Assembly (NCBI RefSeq): GCF_003182255.1
Contig: NZ_QGTQ01000003.1
Coordinates: 448,631-512,630, forward strand
Source of the DNA: Paenibacillus cellulosilyticus
GTDB taxonomy: Bacteria; Bacillota; Bacilli; Paenibacillales; Paenibacillaceae
Direction of reading: 5' to 3'
DNA length: 64,000 bases
Shown here: one piece after another, positions 34,833 through 42,719 of the stretch
How the letters are laid out: every line of letters begins with the position of its first letter
How positions within the stretch are numbered: position 1 is the stretch's first letter
The notes under the pieces: generated by a model
What the model was told of the DNA's origin: nothing
The model's input: only the letters and a program-made list of their open reading frames with translations
Database searches by the model: none
Translations under genes and position numbers: made by a program

Positions 34833-34920
34833 CGTGTTGTTTGCTCCTCTCCAAATGAAAGCTTAGATATAAATTGTATTTCTTGTTGTTAGTATAGATC
34901 CGTGATATTCTCAATAAAAG

Positions 34921-34956
34921 TGAATGTAATTCATAGTAGCGTTCAATAATATTGAA
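34921..34956. promoter_or_regulatory. Two palindromes between the divergent hydrolase and LysR genes
   Basis: TGAAT-GTA-ATTCA (34921-34933) and TTCAAT-AAT-ATTGAA (34942-34956) are both perfect and AT-rich, 22 bp centre to centre. LysR proteins commonly bind such dyads in the divergent promoter region. The second abuts the LysR ribosome binding site, consistent with autorepression. Confidence 0.65.
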
Positions 34957-34975
34957 AGTTAAGGGGGATCGTATA

Positions 34976-35884
34976 TTGGAGTTGCGCCAACTAAATACGT
35001 TCCGCACGGTTGCATCAACATTAAATTTCACAAGGGCTGCTGAAGTGCTGAACTACGTCCCTTCCAACGTCACGATGCAAGTTAAAGCATTGGAGGATGA
35101 GCTTGGTGTCCGCCTCTTTGATCGCTTGGGCAAGCAACTCGTTCTCACTACTGCGGGTAAGCGCTTTTTAACTCATATCCAAGGCGTTCTTGATAAATTG
35201 GACGAGGCTCATAGCGTCGTTCACGACAATGAAAATTTAAGCGGCACCATAACAATAAGTGCCAATGAGGTTATTTGCGCCTATCGGCTTCCAGCTGTCT
35301 TTCAACAGTTTCGTTCGCAGCATCCGGGAGTACGTCTGATTTTTCGATCCGTTCCAAATCAAGAGCTCAAGCAGACACTCTTTGAAGGAGCCGCAGATAT
35401 CGTTTATATGTTGGACGAACCCATTCGCTCGACCGGACTCACCGTGGAACCGTTGCTTGAAGAAACTTTTCGCTTGTTCGCTGCTCCAGATCACCCGCTC
35501 GCAATACGAACTGTGCTAAAGCTGGAGGATTTTCACGGGCAAGTTTTCCTAACAAATGAGAAAGGTTGTCCCTATCGAACCATGTTTGATCGGTCATTTG
35601 AGAAAGAGGGCATTGATAGCATTACTTATTTAGAATTTCAAAGTGCTGAGGCCATTAAACAATGTGCAATTTCAGGAATCGGTATTGCCTTTCTTCCAGA
35701 AATCGTAACGGTAGCCGAAGTTGAACGCGGGGAACTAGTTCCCCTTTCATGGCAAATTCCTGACTTGCACGTGTATACACAGATGTTGTGGCATAAGGAC
35801 AAGTGGCTTTCACCAATCGTGTTATCTTTTATAGAAGCAGCAAGGGAAGTACTTACCTTTCAAAATGAAAATAAAACCGTTTAG
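34976..35884 (+). CDS. LysR-family transcriptional regulator
   Basis: A protein of 302 aa. The N-terminal helix-turn-helix reads LRQLNTFRTVASTLNFTRAA with the usual VTMQVKALEDELGVRLFDR follow-on, then a periplasmic-binding-like effector domain (GTITISANEVI onward). Start TTG 34976 is preferred because AAGGGGG lies about 10 bp upstream. Divergent from the MetX-like hydrolase, its probable target. Confidence 0.9.
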   Translation: MELRQLNTFRTVASTLNFTRAAEVLNYVPSNVTMQVKALEDELGVRLFDRLGKQLVLTTAGKRFLTHIQGVLDKLDEAHSVVHDNENLSGTITISANEVICAYRLPAVFQQFRSQHPGVRLIFRSVPNQELKQTLFEGAADIVYMLDEPIRSTGLTVEPLLEETFRLFAAPDHPLAIRTVLKLEDFHGQVFLTNEKGCPYRTMFDRSFEKEGIDSITYLEFQSAEAIKQCAISGIGIAFLPEIVTVAEVERGELVPLSWQIPDLHVYTQMLWHKDKWLSPIVLSFIEAAREVLTFQNENKTV

Positions 35885-36289
35885 TATATGTATATAATAT
35901 CTTTTAAGTTGGCACCGTTCGAACCTGGATAAACAAGAACTATTCTCTTCCTCTGTGGTGCAACTCTGCTTTCCCAGCAGGGATATAAGGTGCGTCAGTT
36001 CAATAAGACAGCAGCAAAACTTTAATCTCCCGTCTTTGGCTGCGCTTTTTTTATTGCAGGATAACTAGTGGAGTAACAATCGGATAAAAGTTTCGGACAT
36101 ATCCTATCCTGTTATTAAGAAATAAACTGCAACCCGTAAGATAGATTCAACAATAGGATTGACGTCGGTAAGAAATTGAAAATTTTTGTTCTGTTAATGT
36201 TGATGTGCCACGACTTGTCTATCGTCTGTATGGTTGTGAGGGGTCTCATTGAGACGGAAAGTTTAAGCGATTCTATTAGCAGTGTGTAC
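35885..36289. other. Gene-free stretch with a structured candidate and a terminator
   Basis: No convincing ORF. At 35913-35992 several short complementary words occur (GGCACC, GGTGC, CTGCT/AGCAG), so a small structured RNA is possible. It ends in a terminator at 36012-36052, where GCAGCAAA pairs with TTTGGCTGC and a T-run follows; this may simply end the LysR transcript. The remaining 36053-36289 shows nothing recognisable. Confidence 0.4.
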
Positions 36290-36576
36290 GATTGACGGCA
36301 ATCGAAAAACGGGTAGGACGGCGACATTGCCGTTCTACCCGTTTTTTCTTGTGTGCGCTAGGTGTTGCGGATTATACCAGGAACATGGCGACGATGGTGG
36401 TGACGACTAACCCGATGAGCACGGGCTTCAAGTTGCGGCGCGCAAGTTCGAACGGACTGACGCCGCAGATAGCGGCTGCTGGGATTAGTGCCCAAGGCAC
36501 CAATGTACCTCCGCCGACCCAGATCGCAGCGATCTGGCCTAGCGATGTGAGCGTCGCCGCTCCATGGCCGAGCGCA
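36290..36576. repeat. Direct repeat, right copy (partner at 33352-33632)
   Basis: It contains a 20-bp remnant of the TIMP-like gene's 3' end, the terminator and the 3' end of the intact permease gene. With the left copy it flanks the 2.7-kb hydrolase-LysR block. Confidence 0.85.
36309..36350. terminator. Bidirectional terminator downstream of the permease gene
   Basis: ACGGGTAGGACGGC pairs with GCCGTTCTACCCGT; T-runs lie on both sides. It is the counterpart of the terminator at 33371. Confidence 0.88.
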
Positions 36577-37796
36577 ACGGCGAACAAGTGAGCGACGGAG
36601 CCTGCAAGCGAGATGCCTGAGAAGCCGGAGCCGTCAAGACCGGTAATCGCGCCGACCGTTGTCAGCGTTGCGGAAGCGACGGCGCTGTTCATCGGTGCTT
36701 GATGAGCGAGTGCTAAGCCGAGATCGTTGACGATACCTTGCGAGCCCTGCGGCAGTGCGTCGCCGAAGATAGCGGTAAAGCCGGAGTCGCCGAGATAGAA
36801 GAATGCTGCGATTGGAATGACGGGACCAAATACTTTGAAGCCAAAGATGAAACCATCAATAAGGTAGCTCGTAGTTTTTTCGAGTCCTGCATTACGATGT
36901 GCAAACAGCGAGACGAGCAGAAGGATTAGAATCGCAGTTCCGCCAATCAGTGCTGTTGCGTCTCCACCTTGCAAATCGAACATGAACATGGCGACGACAT
37001 CGCCTGCGAAAAGGAGCGGGATCAGAACAGCGAACATCCGGCGTAAGCCGAGCGATAGTTGGATCGTTGCCCCCGTACCGCTTCCCGTTCCTGGAACAGT
37101 CGAATCATCACTAGCCTGTTCGGCTGTTGCAACGATTCCGTCTCTCCACTTGCCAAGGCGCATATCGCGGCGCATGAACCAGAAGGCAGCAATTGTGGTG
37201 ACAAGGCCCATCACAATGACGAGTGGAACGCTTGCTTGCATGACATCGGTGATGGGAAGGCCGGCAGCATCGGCAGTGAGCTTGGGCGCACCTTGAATAA
37301 TATAGTCGCCGGATAGGGCAATGCCATGACCGAACAGGTTCATTGCCATGGCGGCGCCAAGAGCCGGGAGGCCGACACGCACGGCAACCGGCAGCAGCAC
37401 TGCCCCGATGAGCGCAACGCCTGGTGATGGCCAGAAGAACCAGGAGGTCACCATCATAATGATCCCGATTCCCCAATAGGCAAGCGCTGGCGAGCGGAGG
37501 AAGCGGGTGAGCGGGGCAATCATGACATCGTTAATGCCCGCCGCAATTAAGACTCGGCTCATCGACACGATGACGGATATGATGAGAATGGTGCCGATGA
37601 GCTCTTTTATCGCATAGATGAAGCTGTTAAAAATACCGCTTATGGAATCGCTTAAACTTTCGGTCGCAAGAAGACCGATGACAAACACGCCTGCTATGCA
37701 GACGATGGACGTATCGCGGCGCATGAGCATGAAGCCGATGATACCGACGATGAACGCCAAATAGACCCAGTGAAGCGCTGTTAGTTCAACAGCCAT
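36372..37796 (-). CDS. Polytopic membrane permease, ion-transporter superfamily type
   Basis: A protein of 474 aa from ATG 37796, with GGGAGGG upstream. About 12 hydrophobic segments are visible, starting LHWVYLAFIVGIIGFMLMRR, with loop motifs FFWPSPGVALIGAV, LFGHGIALSGDYIIQGAPK and LDGSGFSGISLAGSVAH. The layout resembles carboxylate or sodium-proton antiporter-type permeases, but I cannot name the substrate. A cytoplasmic loop near residues 220-245 is rich in Gly, Ser and Thr. Its 3' end is duplicated at 33432. Confidence 0.75.
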   Translation of the reverse strand: MAVELTALHWVYLAFIVGIIGFMLMRRDTSIVCIAGVFVIGLLATESLSDSISGIFNSFIYAIKELIGTILIISVIVSMSRVLIAAGINDVMIAPLTRFLRSPALAYWGIGIIMMVTSWFFWPSPGVALIGAVLLPVAVRVGLPALGAAMAMNLFGHGIALSGDYIIQGAPKLTADAAGLPITDVMQASVPLVIVMGLVTTIAAFWFMRRDMRLGKWRDGIVATAEQASDDSTVPGTGSGTGATIQLSLGLRRMFAVLIPLLFAGDVVAMFMFDLQGGDATALIGGTAILILLLVSLFAHRNAGLEKTTSYLIDGFIFGFKVFGPVIPIAAFFYLGDSGFTAIFGDALPQGSQGIVNDLGLALAHQAPMNSAVASATLTTVGAITGLDGSGFSGISLAGSVAHLFAVALGHGAATLTSLGQIAAIWVGGGTLVPWALIPAAAICGVSPFELARRNLKPVLIGLVVTTIVAMFLV

Positions 37797-37867
37797 AAGA
37801 TTCGCCCTCCCGTGTGTACGGTACTGTATCGTATGCATGGGTAGGCATGGGCGTGTGTCCATCTATA

Positions 37868-37903
37868 ACAAAAGCACATCGTCCGTATTTGGACGATGTG
37901 CTT
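37868..37903 (-). terminator. Terminator of the DUF4395 gene
   Basis: A perfect 13-bp stem (AAGCACATCGTCC / GGACGATGTGCTT) lies just after the stop on the minus strand, with TTTGTT following. Confidence 0.85.
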
Positions 37904-37920
37904 CATCGTTGTAACCAAAT

Positions 37921-38367
37921 TTAAGATAATCTTCTTCGTGCGCGGTATTGCTTCCATTGAAAATACATAAAGCAGCCGAGGCAGAAACCCGATAGTGCCA
38001 ACACGACAGCTGCAGATAGAAAGGCGAGGCTAATGTAGCCAATGATCGGGATGCTAAGCGCAAATGCGATAAGCGCGACGAGCAGGAACAGAATCGCCAA
38101 CAGCTGATTGAATCGAAGCAGCTCGCGGCTTTCTGTCTTTGTGCTTCTAGGAAACACTGGGGAGAACAAACGGACAAACAGGTTATATTTGACGCCATAA
38201 GTGCGGCTAATAAGTAGAACGACCAGTGGAAGGACGAGAATCCACAACTGCTGAGTGACAACTGCAACGATAACGCTGATAAGAATACCAAGCTGGTTGC
38301 CGCGTACACGGTGAAGCGGTACTTCATCTACGCAGTCAAAATCGGATGAAATCGGTCGAGTGGTCAT
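37921..38367 (-). CDS. DUF4395 membrane protein
   Basis: A protein of 148 aa with four predicted helices in two hairpins. The N-terminal DEVPLHRVRGNQ and the YGVKYNLFVRLFSPVFP loop are typical of DUF4395, whose function is unknown. ATG 38367 has GGAGG 7 bp upstream; an earlier in-frame start at 38412 lacks a site. Confidence 0.8.
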   Translation of the reverse strand: MTTRPISSDFDCVDEVPLHRVRGNQLGILISVIVAVVTQQLWILVLPLVVLLISRTYGVKYNLFVRLFSPVFPRSTKTESRELLRFNQLLAILFLLVALIAFALSIPIIGYISLAFLSAAVVLALSGFCLGCFMYFQWKQYRARRRLS

Positions 38368-38469
38368 GGGCAATCCTCCATTAAGGATAGAAGAATGAGA
38401 AGATGATCCCATTATACACTAAATCCGATTAATCGGGTGGGTTTTGTGCAAAACCTTTTAAAACGATTT

Positions 38470-38562
38470 TTCTACCCACCAAGGATTTCTACCCACCCAA
38501 ACCCTCTCTGCTAGGAAGGGGGCGGAGGGTTCCACCCCCTGACCCCGGAAAGGGGGCGAGAG
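38470..38562 (+). repeat. GC-rich interspersed element, copy 1
   Basis: Contains TCTACCCACC twice, then ACCCTCTCTGCTAGGAAGG, GGGTTCCACCCCCTGACCCC and GGAAAGGGGG. The same ordered words recur at 52624-52740 and, inverted, at 53112-53180. It is non-coding and lies upstream of the DUF4395 gene. No function is evident. Confidence 0.75.
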
Positions 38563-38664
38563 TGGGACAGAGGTGGTTGGAACGAGCTGCGTGCTTGGGG
38601 TCGAGCGTGTTACTGCGATAGAAGTATCGTCATTCGTAAACCGATATGTAAGGGCTCTGATAGA

Positions 38665-39369
38665 CTACTCTTCGTTTGTTGCCAGTTCTAATGGAAGAAA
38701 CGCATATTCATTGTGTCTTATGACCTCGCCTTTGCGGACTGCGATTGGGTGTTTGAAGAGGGGGCCGTTAATGACGGTTGTATGGAACTCGCCGCCTTCG
38801 CCGCATGGGTCGATGCCGCGGGCTTCGAGCTCATTGATGTAATCCAGAGTGAGTGTTCGTCCAAGATCATCTTCACGCATGCCAAGGGATAGATTTACAG
38901 TTACGATCAACGTCTCGAACCCAAGGTTGATGAACGTCTCGACCGCTTCGCGGTGATTCATTTCCCAGAGGGGCATGCCAAGAGAGAGGCCGACCTGTTG
39001 GGTTACTTTGTCATGCCAGCAGCCATGCTCGGGCATGTCCAAATCTCCATTCACGAGTACTTCTGCTCCAAGCCGCTTCGCTTCGGTAAGCAGGCCGATG
39101 AACTTCTCTTCGTAGGCTTCCCAGCTTGCGGCGGCCATATAGACTGGCAAGCCAATCGACTCGGCTTGTGCGCGAATAAGCGCAGGCGGCATGCCGTGGG
39201 AGCGGGAGCGTTGGCCTTCCTCTTCGAGCATGACGATAAGTCCAATGGCTTCTCCGACCTGCATCGATAGATAAAGCGCGAGTGTACTGTCTTTGCCACC
39301 GCTGAACGAAGCGATAAACTTGCGCCCGTGAGCGCCATTTTTCCAAGTGGTGCTAGTAGAAATCATCAT
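38665..39369 (-). CDS. PP-loop ATP pyrophosphatase (Dph6/diphthamide-synthase-like)
   Basis: A protein of about 234 aa. The PP-loop SFSGGKDSTLAL is near residue 20. EVLVNGDLDMPEHGCWHD, CGEGGEFHTTV and the closing pattern match the ATP-binding family that includes eukaryotic diphthine-ammonia ligase. Bacteria lack diphthamide, so the true substrate, probably an amide or thiolation reaction, is unknown. Start 39369 (or 39366) follows AAGGAG. It begins 8 bp after the upstream phosphoesterase gene ends, so both are one operon. Confidence 0.85.
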   Translation of the reverse strand: MMISTSTTWKNGAHGRKFIASFSGGKDSTLALYLSMQVGEAIGLIVMLEEEGQRSRSHGMPPALIRAQAESIGLPVYMAAASWEAYEEKFIGLLTEAKRLGAEVLVNGDLDMPEHGCWHDKVTQQVGLSLGMPLWEMNHREAVETFINLGFETLIVTVNLSLGMREDDLGRTLTLDYINELEARGIDPCGEGGEFHTTVINGPLFKHPIAVRKGEVIRHNEYAFLPLELATNEE

Positions 39370-39376
39370 AAACTCC

Positions 39377-40129
39377 TTATTGTTTGGTGTGAGATTGATT
39401 CCCATGAAACGCTTGCATAATGAATTGGCGATCGGGAACTTGGAGCAGTTCATAAGAGGCAAGGAAATGACTGTTGTCGTAGACAGCATGTCGACACTCC
39501 ACCTCGATTTGTCCACGCTCAATCGTCAAGATAGCATAGGGCGCAGTTGGTGCAGTGCTGCATCCGAGTGAACCGGGATTTAAATAGATAGTCGTATCGC
39601 TCTTGAAATGATGAATCGGATGGTGGTGTCCGAAACAAACCAGATCTGCCGCGTAATCGATGAATAAGGAGGAGAGCTGGTCAAGACTTGGCTGCAAGAT
39701 TGGACTAAACGGATCTTCACTGATAGGCCTGTCCAATTTGTCATGTTCTATATGATAGTGGATGAACAAGACCGACAAACCATCAATCGTTCTATGGATC
39801 ACTCTCGGGAGCTTAGCTAGCTTATTTATGTACCGCTCATCAAGTCTCTCGGCTATCCACTGGTGATGCTCTCTTACATGCGCGTGACTCAGTGGGTACG
39901 GATCGCCTCTTCGAAGTGCGAGCACGGCCTCGTCATGATTGCCAGTTAGCATGGAAATATCGTCTCTTGCAAAAAGAATTGATAGTACCTCGTTTGTATC
40001 TGGTCCGATTCCAATCATATCACCGAGACAGAAGATGTGTGAGATTCCAGAATTGCTGTCAAGCTCATGAAGGACAGCCTGTAGAGCAGCGGCATTGCCA
40101 TGAATGTCGGTGATGACGCCAAATTTCAT
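39377..40129 (-). CDS. Metallophosphoesterase (calcineurin-like)
   Basis: A protein of 250 aa. The five metallophosphoesterase motifs are visible: DIHGN near the start, GDMIGIGPD, GNHD, an H near FIHYHIEH and GHHHPIHH. The two-metal site should be intact. The layout resembles YfcE/diadenosine-tetraphosphatase-like enzymes. ATG 40129 follows AAGGAGAG by 8 bp. First gene of the operon with the PP-loop ATPase. Confidence 0.88.
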   Translation of the reverse strand: MKFGVITDIHGNAAALQAVLHELDSNSGISHIFCLGDMIGIGPDTNEVLSILFARDDISMLTGNHDEAVLALRRGDPYPLSHAHVREHHQWIAERLDERYINKLAKLPRVIHRTIDGLSVLFIHYHIEHDKLDRPISEDPFSPILQPSLDQLSSLFIDYAADLVCFGHHHPIHHFKSDTTIYLNPGSLGCSTAPTAPYAILTIERGQIEVECRHAVYDNSHFLASYELLQVPDRQFIMQAFHGNQSHTKQ

Positions 40130-40288
40130 CTCACTAACTCTCCTTTTGCCATTGTGGTATGAGAAACTATACCATAAAAACGATGTGTACACCCGACTGT
40201 CAGTTACAAACGGATGCAATCCGGTTGTCCACCATCCATCAGATGTTCAGTTTCGGCCCTGCAACGAAAAGTTTTGAATGAAACCTTC

Positions 40289-40319
40289 TTGACTTAAACC
40301 ATGGTTTAAGTCGTATCCT
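40289..40319 (+). promoter_or_regulatory. MerR-type promoter with 19-bp spacer and palindromic operator
   Basis: TTGACT (40289-40294) and TATCCT (40314-40319) are 19 bp apart, the overlong spacing typical of MerR-activated promoters. A perfect 20-bp palindrome (ACTTAAACCATGGTTTAAGT, 40292-40311) fills the spacer. It controls the MerR-SDR operon that follows. Confidence 0.9.
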
Positions 40320-40360
40320 ATTCATGTCGACATTGAAATGCACAATTCGGAGGCCTCCAA

Positions 40361-40735
40361 ATGAAGTATAATTCCATCGGCGAAGTGTCAGCCCAATTCA
40401 ATATTCCAGAATCAGCATTACGTTATTATGAAAAACAAGGGCTGCTGCCGCTAATCGAGCGTGATGATGCAGGCAGACGCTTATTTTCAGAACGTCAAGT
40501 AGCGCTTCTTCAAGCTGTCGTTTGCTTCAAAAACACGCATATGCCTATAAAAAGCATTAAGCAGTATATGGAAATGATTGTAGAGGGAGATGCAACCCTT
40601 AAACGTCGGCTTGCCATGATGAAGGAACACAAACAAAGAATACTGGATGAGATTGCAACATTGACCGAATATTTGCCGGCAATCGATGAAAAAATTGAAC
40701 GTTATATCAAACAGATTGGGGAGGAACGACCATGA
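40361..40735 (+). CDS. MerR-family transcriptional regulator
   Basis: A protein of 124 aa. The N-terminal winged helix reads IGEVSAQFNIPESALRYYEKQGLLP, followed by a long dimerisation helix. No C-terminal cysteine cluster, so it is not a metal sensor of the classic kind. TCGGAGG precedes ATG 40361. Overlaps the SDR gene by 4 bp and should act on the operator in its own promoter. Confidence 0.93.
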   Translation: MKYNSIGEVSAQFNIPESALRYYEKQGLLPLIERDDAGRRLFSERQVALLQAVVCFKNTHMPIKSIKQYMEMIVEGDATLKRRLAMMKEHKQRILDEIATLTEYLPAIDEKIERYIKQIGEERP

Positions 40736-41490
40736 AGCTTTCGGGAAATACGCTATTGATTACAGGCGGAGGCACTGGAATAGGTCTAGCTTTGGCCGAA
40801 CGATTTGTTAACAACGGCAATACCGTGATTGTATGCGGTAGGCGTGAAAATGTCCTTCAAGATGCGAAAGACAAAGTTCCCGGTCTGATCACTCGCGTAT
40901 GTAATTTGGAAGAGGTATCTGATCGTCTAGCACTATTTGACTGGGTAACGGCGAACTATCCGGAAGTGAACGTGCTGGTCAATAATGCCGGCATCCAGCA
41001 GCGTTTTAATGTGCTCCAATCGGATGCCAGAGACAATTGGGGCTACTTCAGCAAAGAAATCTCGACCAATCTTGAAGCACCATTCCATTTGACGATGCTG
41101 TTCGCTCCTTATTTTGCTGCCAAGGATTCGGCGGCAATCATTAACGTCACATCCGGACTGGCCTTTACACCGTTTGCGATTGCTCCCATGTATTCGGCGA
41201 CCAAGGCGGCGCTTCATTCGTTTACCGTAAGCTTAAGACACCAGCTATCCGAAACGTCAGTCGAAGTTGTTGAAGTTGCTCCCCCAGCGGTAGCAACGGA
41301 TTTAGGTGGGGCGGGATTGCATACGCAAGGAGAACCGTTGGATGCTTTCGCGGATGCCATTTTCAACGAGTTGGCTTGGGACAGCAAAGAAATCGGATAT
41401 GGTACTTCTGTAGCCCGCTTGCACATGTCTCGAGACGATATCGACGGGTATACCGAAAAAATGTATCAGTCAACGAAACATTTGATCTAA
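40732..41490 (+). CDS. Short-chain dehydrogenase/reductase
   Basis: A protein of 252 aa, classical SDR. TGGGTGIGLA cofactor loop, NNAG, Ser in NVTSGLAF and YSATK active-site motif are intact. After CGRR the cofactor site suggests NADP preference. Resembles the DltE-like group of oxidoreductases. Substrate unknown. Co-transcribed with, and probably induced through, the MerR regulator. Confidence 0.9.
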   Translation: MKLSGNTLLITGGGTGIGLALAERFVNNGNTVIVCGRRENVLQDAKDKVPGLITRVCNLEEVSDRLALFDWVTANYPEVNVLVNNAGIQQRFNVLQSDARDNWGYFSKEISTNLEAPFHLTMLFAPYFAAKDSAAIINVTSGLAFTPFAIAPMYSATKAALHSFTVSLRHQLSETSVEVVEVAPPAVATDLGGAGLHTQGEPLDAFADAIFNELAWDSKEIGYGTSVARLHMSRDDIDGYTEKMYQSTKHLI

Positions 41491-41570
41491 CGATCCAATA
41501 CGGATGCTCCGCTTTACCATTATTTATCATGCGATTCATCGGACTGTCTATGTTGAACGTTAATTAAAAC

Positions 41571-41600
41571 GGCCCCTTCCACCAATAAGCGGAGGGGGCT
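41571..41600 (-). terminator. Probable terminator of the 41645 membrane-protein gene
   Basis: On the minus strand AGCCCCCTCC pairs imperfectly with GGAAGGGGCC and TTTTAATT follows. Confidence 0.5.
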
Positions 41601-41644
41601 GCTTGCTGCAGCAAACAACTCGGGTATCTCCGAAAAACTTGCCG

Positions 41645-42508
41645 TTACTTATCTTTTGAGAGCTCCTTATTCAAATAATTACAACAAATCAACACAACAA
41701 TGTCCGCCACTGATAAATAATATAGATCCCAAACGAACTTAAATGTAAAGATATGCAGATGAATAAAAAATAGATAACTTGCCAGCAGAAGAATCGGAGC
41801 CAAAGCTTGGAGTGTCCAGTTGAACCTATAGAAACAAACAATTGCAATTAAACATGCTCGTATTGTCTGATATAGTACAATAACCGCTAGGGAGCTTCTG
41901 GTAGGATCATTAAACCAATCAACATCAAAATGATAATGGTCGGAAAATACAGGGATAACAATAAGGTCTCCATTCATACTATAGGCAATACAAACCACTG
42001 TAATGAAACGAATAAAACGAGAGGATGCTTGAATGATAAAGTTGTACCATTTTTTTGAAATCCAGAAAAAGAGCAGCAAGCCGACGAAGGTATAGCTTGT
42101 ATCCCACCAATTATTCTTATATATATCCAGTCTAAGAAACAACAATTCAATTGCGGCAATGATTGCCGCAAAAATAAAACTCCATCGAGATGTAAGCCGA
42201 AAAGCAACATAATATAAAGAGATAGCTGGAACGAAAAAGTATTGGGAAATAAAGGCGCCCAGCGTCATATCATAATAGGGATTTTTCAATAACTGAGGGT
42301 AATACTCGTAGGCATTAAGCCCAAGATAGACCACATTCTCAAAAAAAGCGCCCAAGGCATCTAAGCCCAAAAATAACACCAATAGCTTTAAGTCCTTTTT
42401 TTTCCAAAGGGTATAGAAGATAATCATAATGCTCAATACAGCCAATCCAATAAACCAAACAGCATTCGCTTTGATCATAAATTCAATTAGCTGATTTATC
42501 TTTTGCAA
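41645..42508 (-). CDS. Polytopic membrane protein of unknown function
   Basis: A protein of 287 aa with about eight hydrophobic helices and almost no soluble domain. A KKKDLKLL basic stretch after helix 1 and aromatic-rich loops (YEYYPQLLKNPYY, DHYHFDVDWFNDPT) are notable. I do not recognise the family. It has visibly lower GC content than its neighbours, with many AT-rich codons, which suggests separate acquisition. Ribosome binding site AGAAGGAA precedes ATG 42508. Confidence 0.7.
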   Translation of the reverse strand: MQKINQLIEFMIKANAVWFIGLAVLSIMIIFYTLWKKKDLKLLVLFLGLDALGAFFENVVYLGLNAYEYYPQLLKNPYYDMTLGAFISQYFFVPAISLYYVAFRLTSRWSFIFAAIIAAIELLFLRLDIYKNNWWDTSYTFVGLLLFFWISKKWYNFIIQASSRFIRFITVVCIAYSMNGDLIVIPVFSDHYHFDVDWFNDPTRSSLAVIVLYQTIRACLIAIVCFYRFNWTLQALAPILLLASYLFFIHLHIFTFKFVWDLYYLSVADIVVLICCNYLNKELSKDK

Positions 42509-42666
42509 CTCGAATATTCCTTCTCTCGGTTAGTTCGATTTCTATAAGAGAAGTATTGGAGCTTTATTACCAAAGTATGCGTATGAATACTCGCTTTTAG
42601 GCATGGCTACTTGAACGGAAGCTTCGTAAACGCGGGAGGGGGAAAGCTAACTGTCGTGGCATCAAT

Positions 42667-42697
42667 AAAAGCAGCCATCCATGCGATGGCTGCTTTT
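42667..42697 (-). terminator. Terminator of the large secreted protein gene
   Basis: A perfect 13-bp stem (AAAAGCAGCCATC / GATGGCTGCTTTT) lies 23 bp after the stop on the minus strand. Confidence 0.9.
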
Positions 42698-42719
42698 ATT
42701 GATGAAACATGACGTATGA

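Noticed and set aside
35905-35990. A tRNA-like stretch containing GTTCGAAC with GCACC/GGTGC ends on the minus strand
   Set aside because: No T-stem of five pairs can be formed around the TTCGAAC loop and no anticodon arm in the right place; it does not fold as a tRNA.
33696-36111. Short inverted word ACAGGATAG near both ends of the hydrolase-LysR block as insertion-sequence ends
   Set aside because: Nine bases only, not continued by further complementarity, and no transposase lies between.
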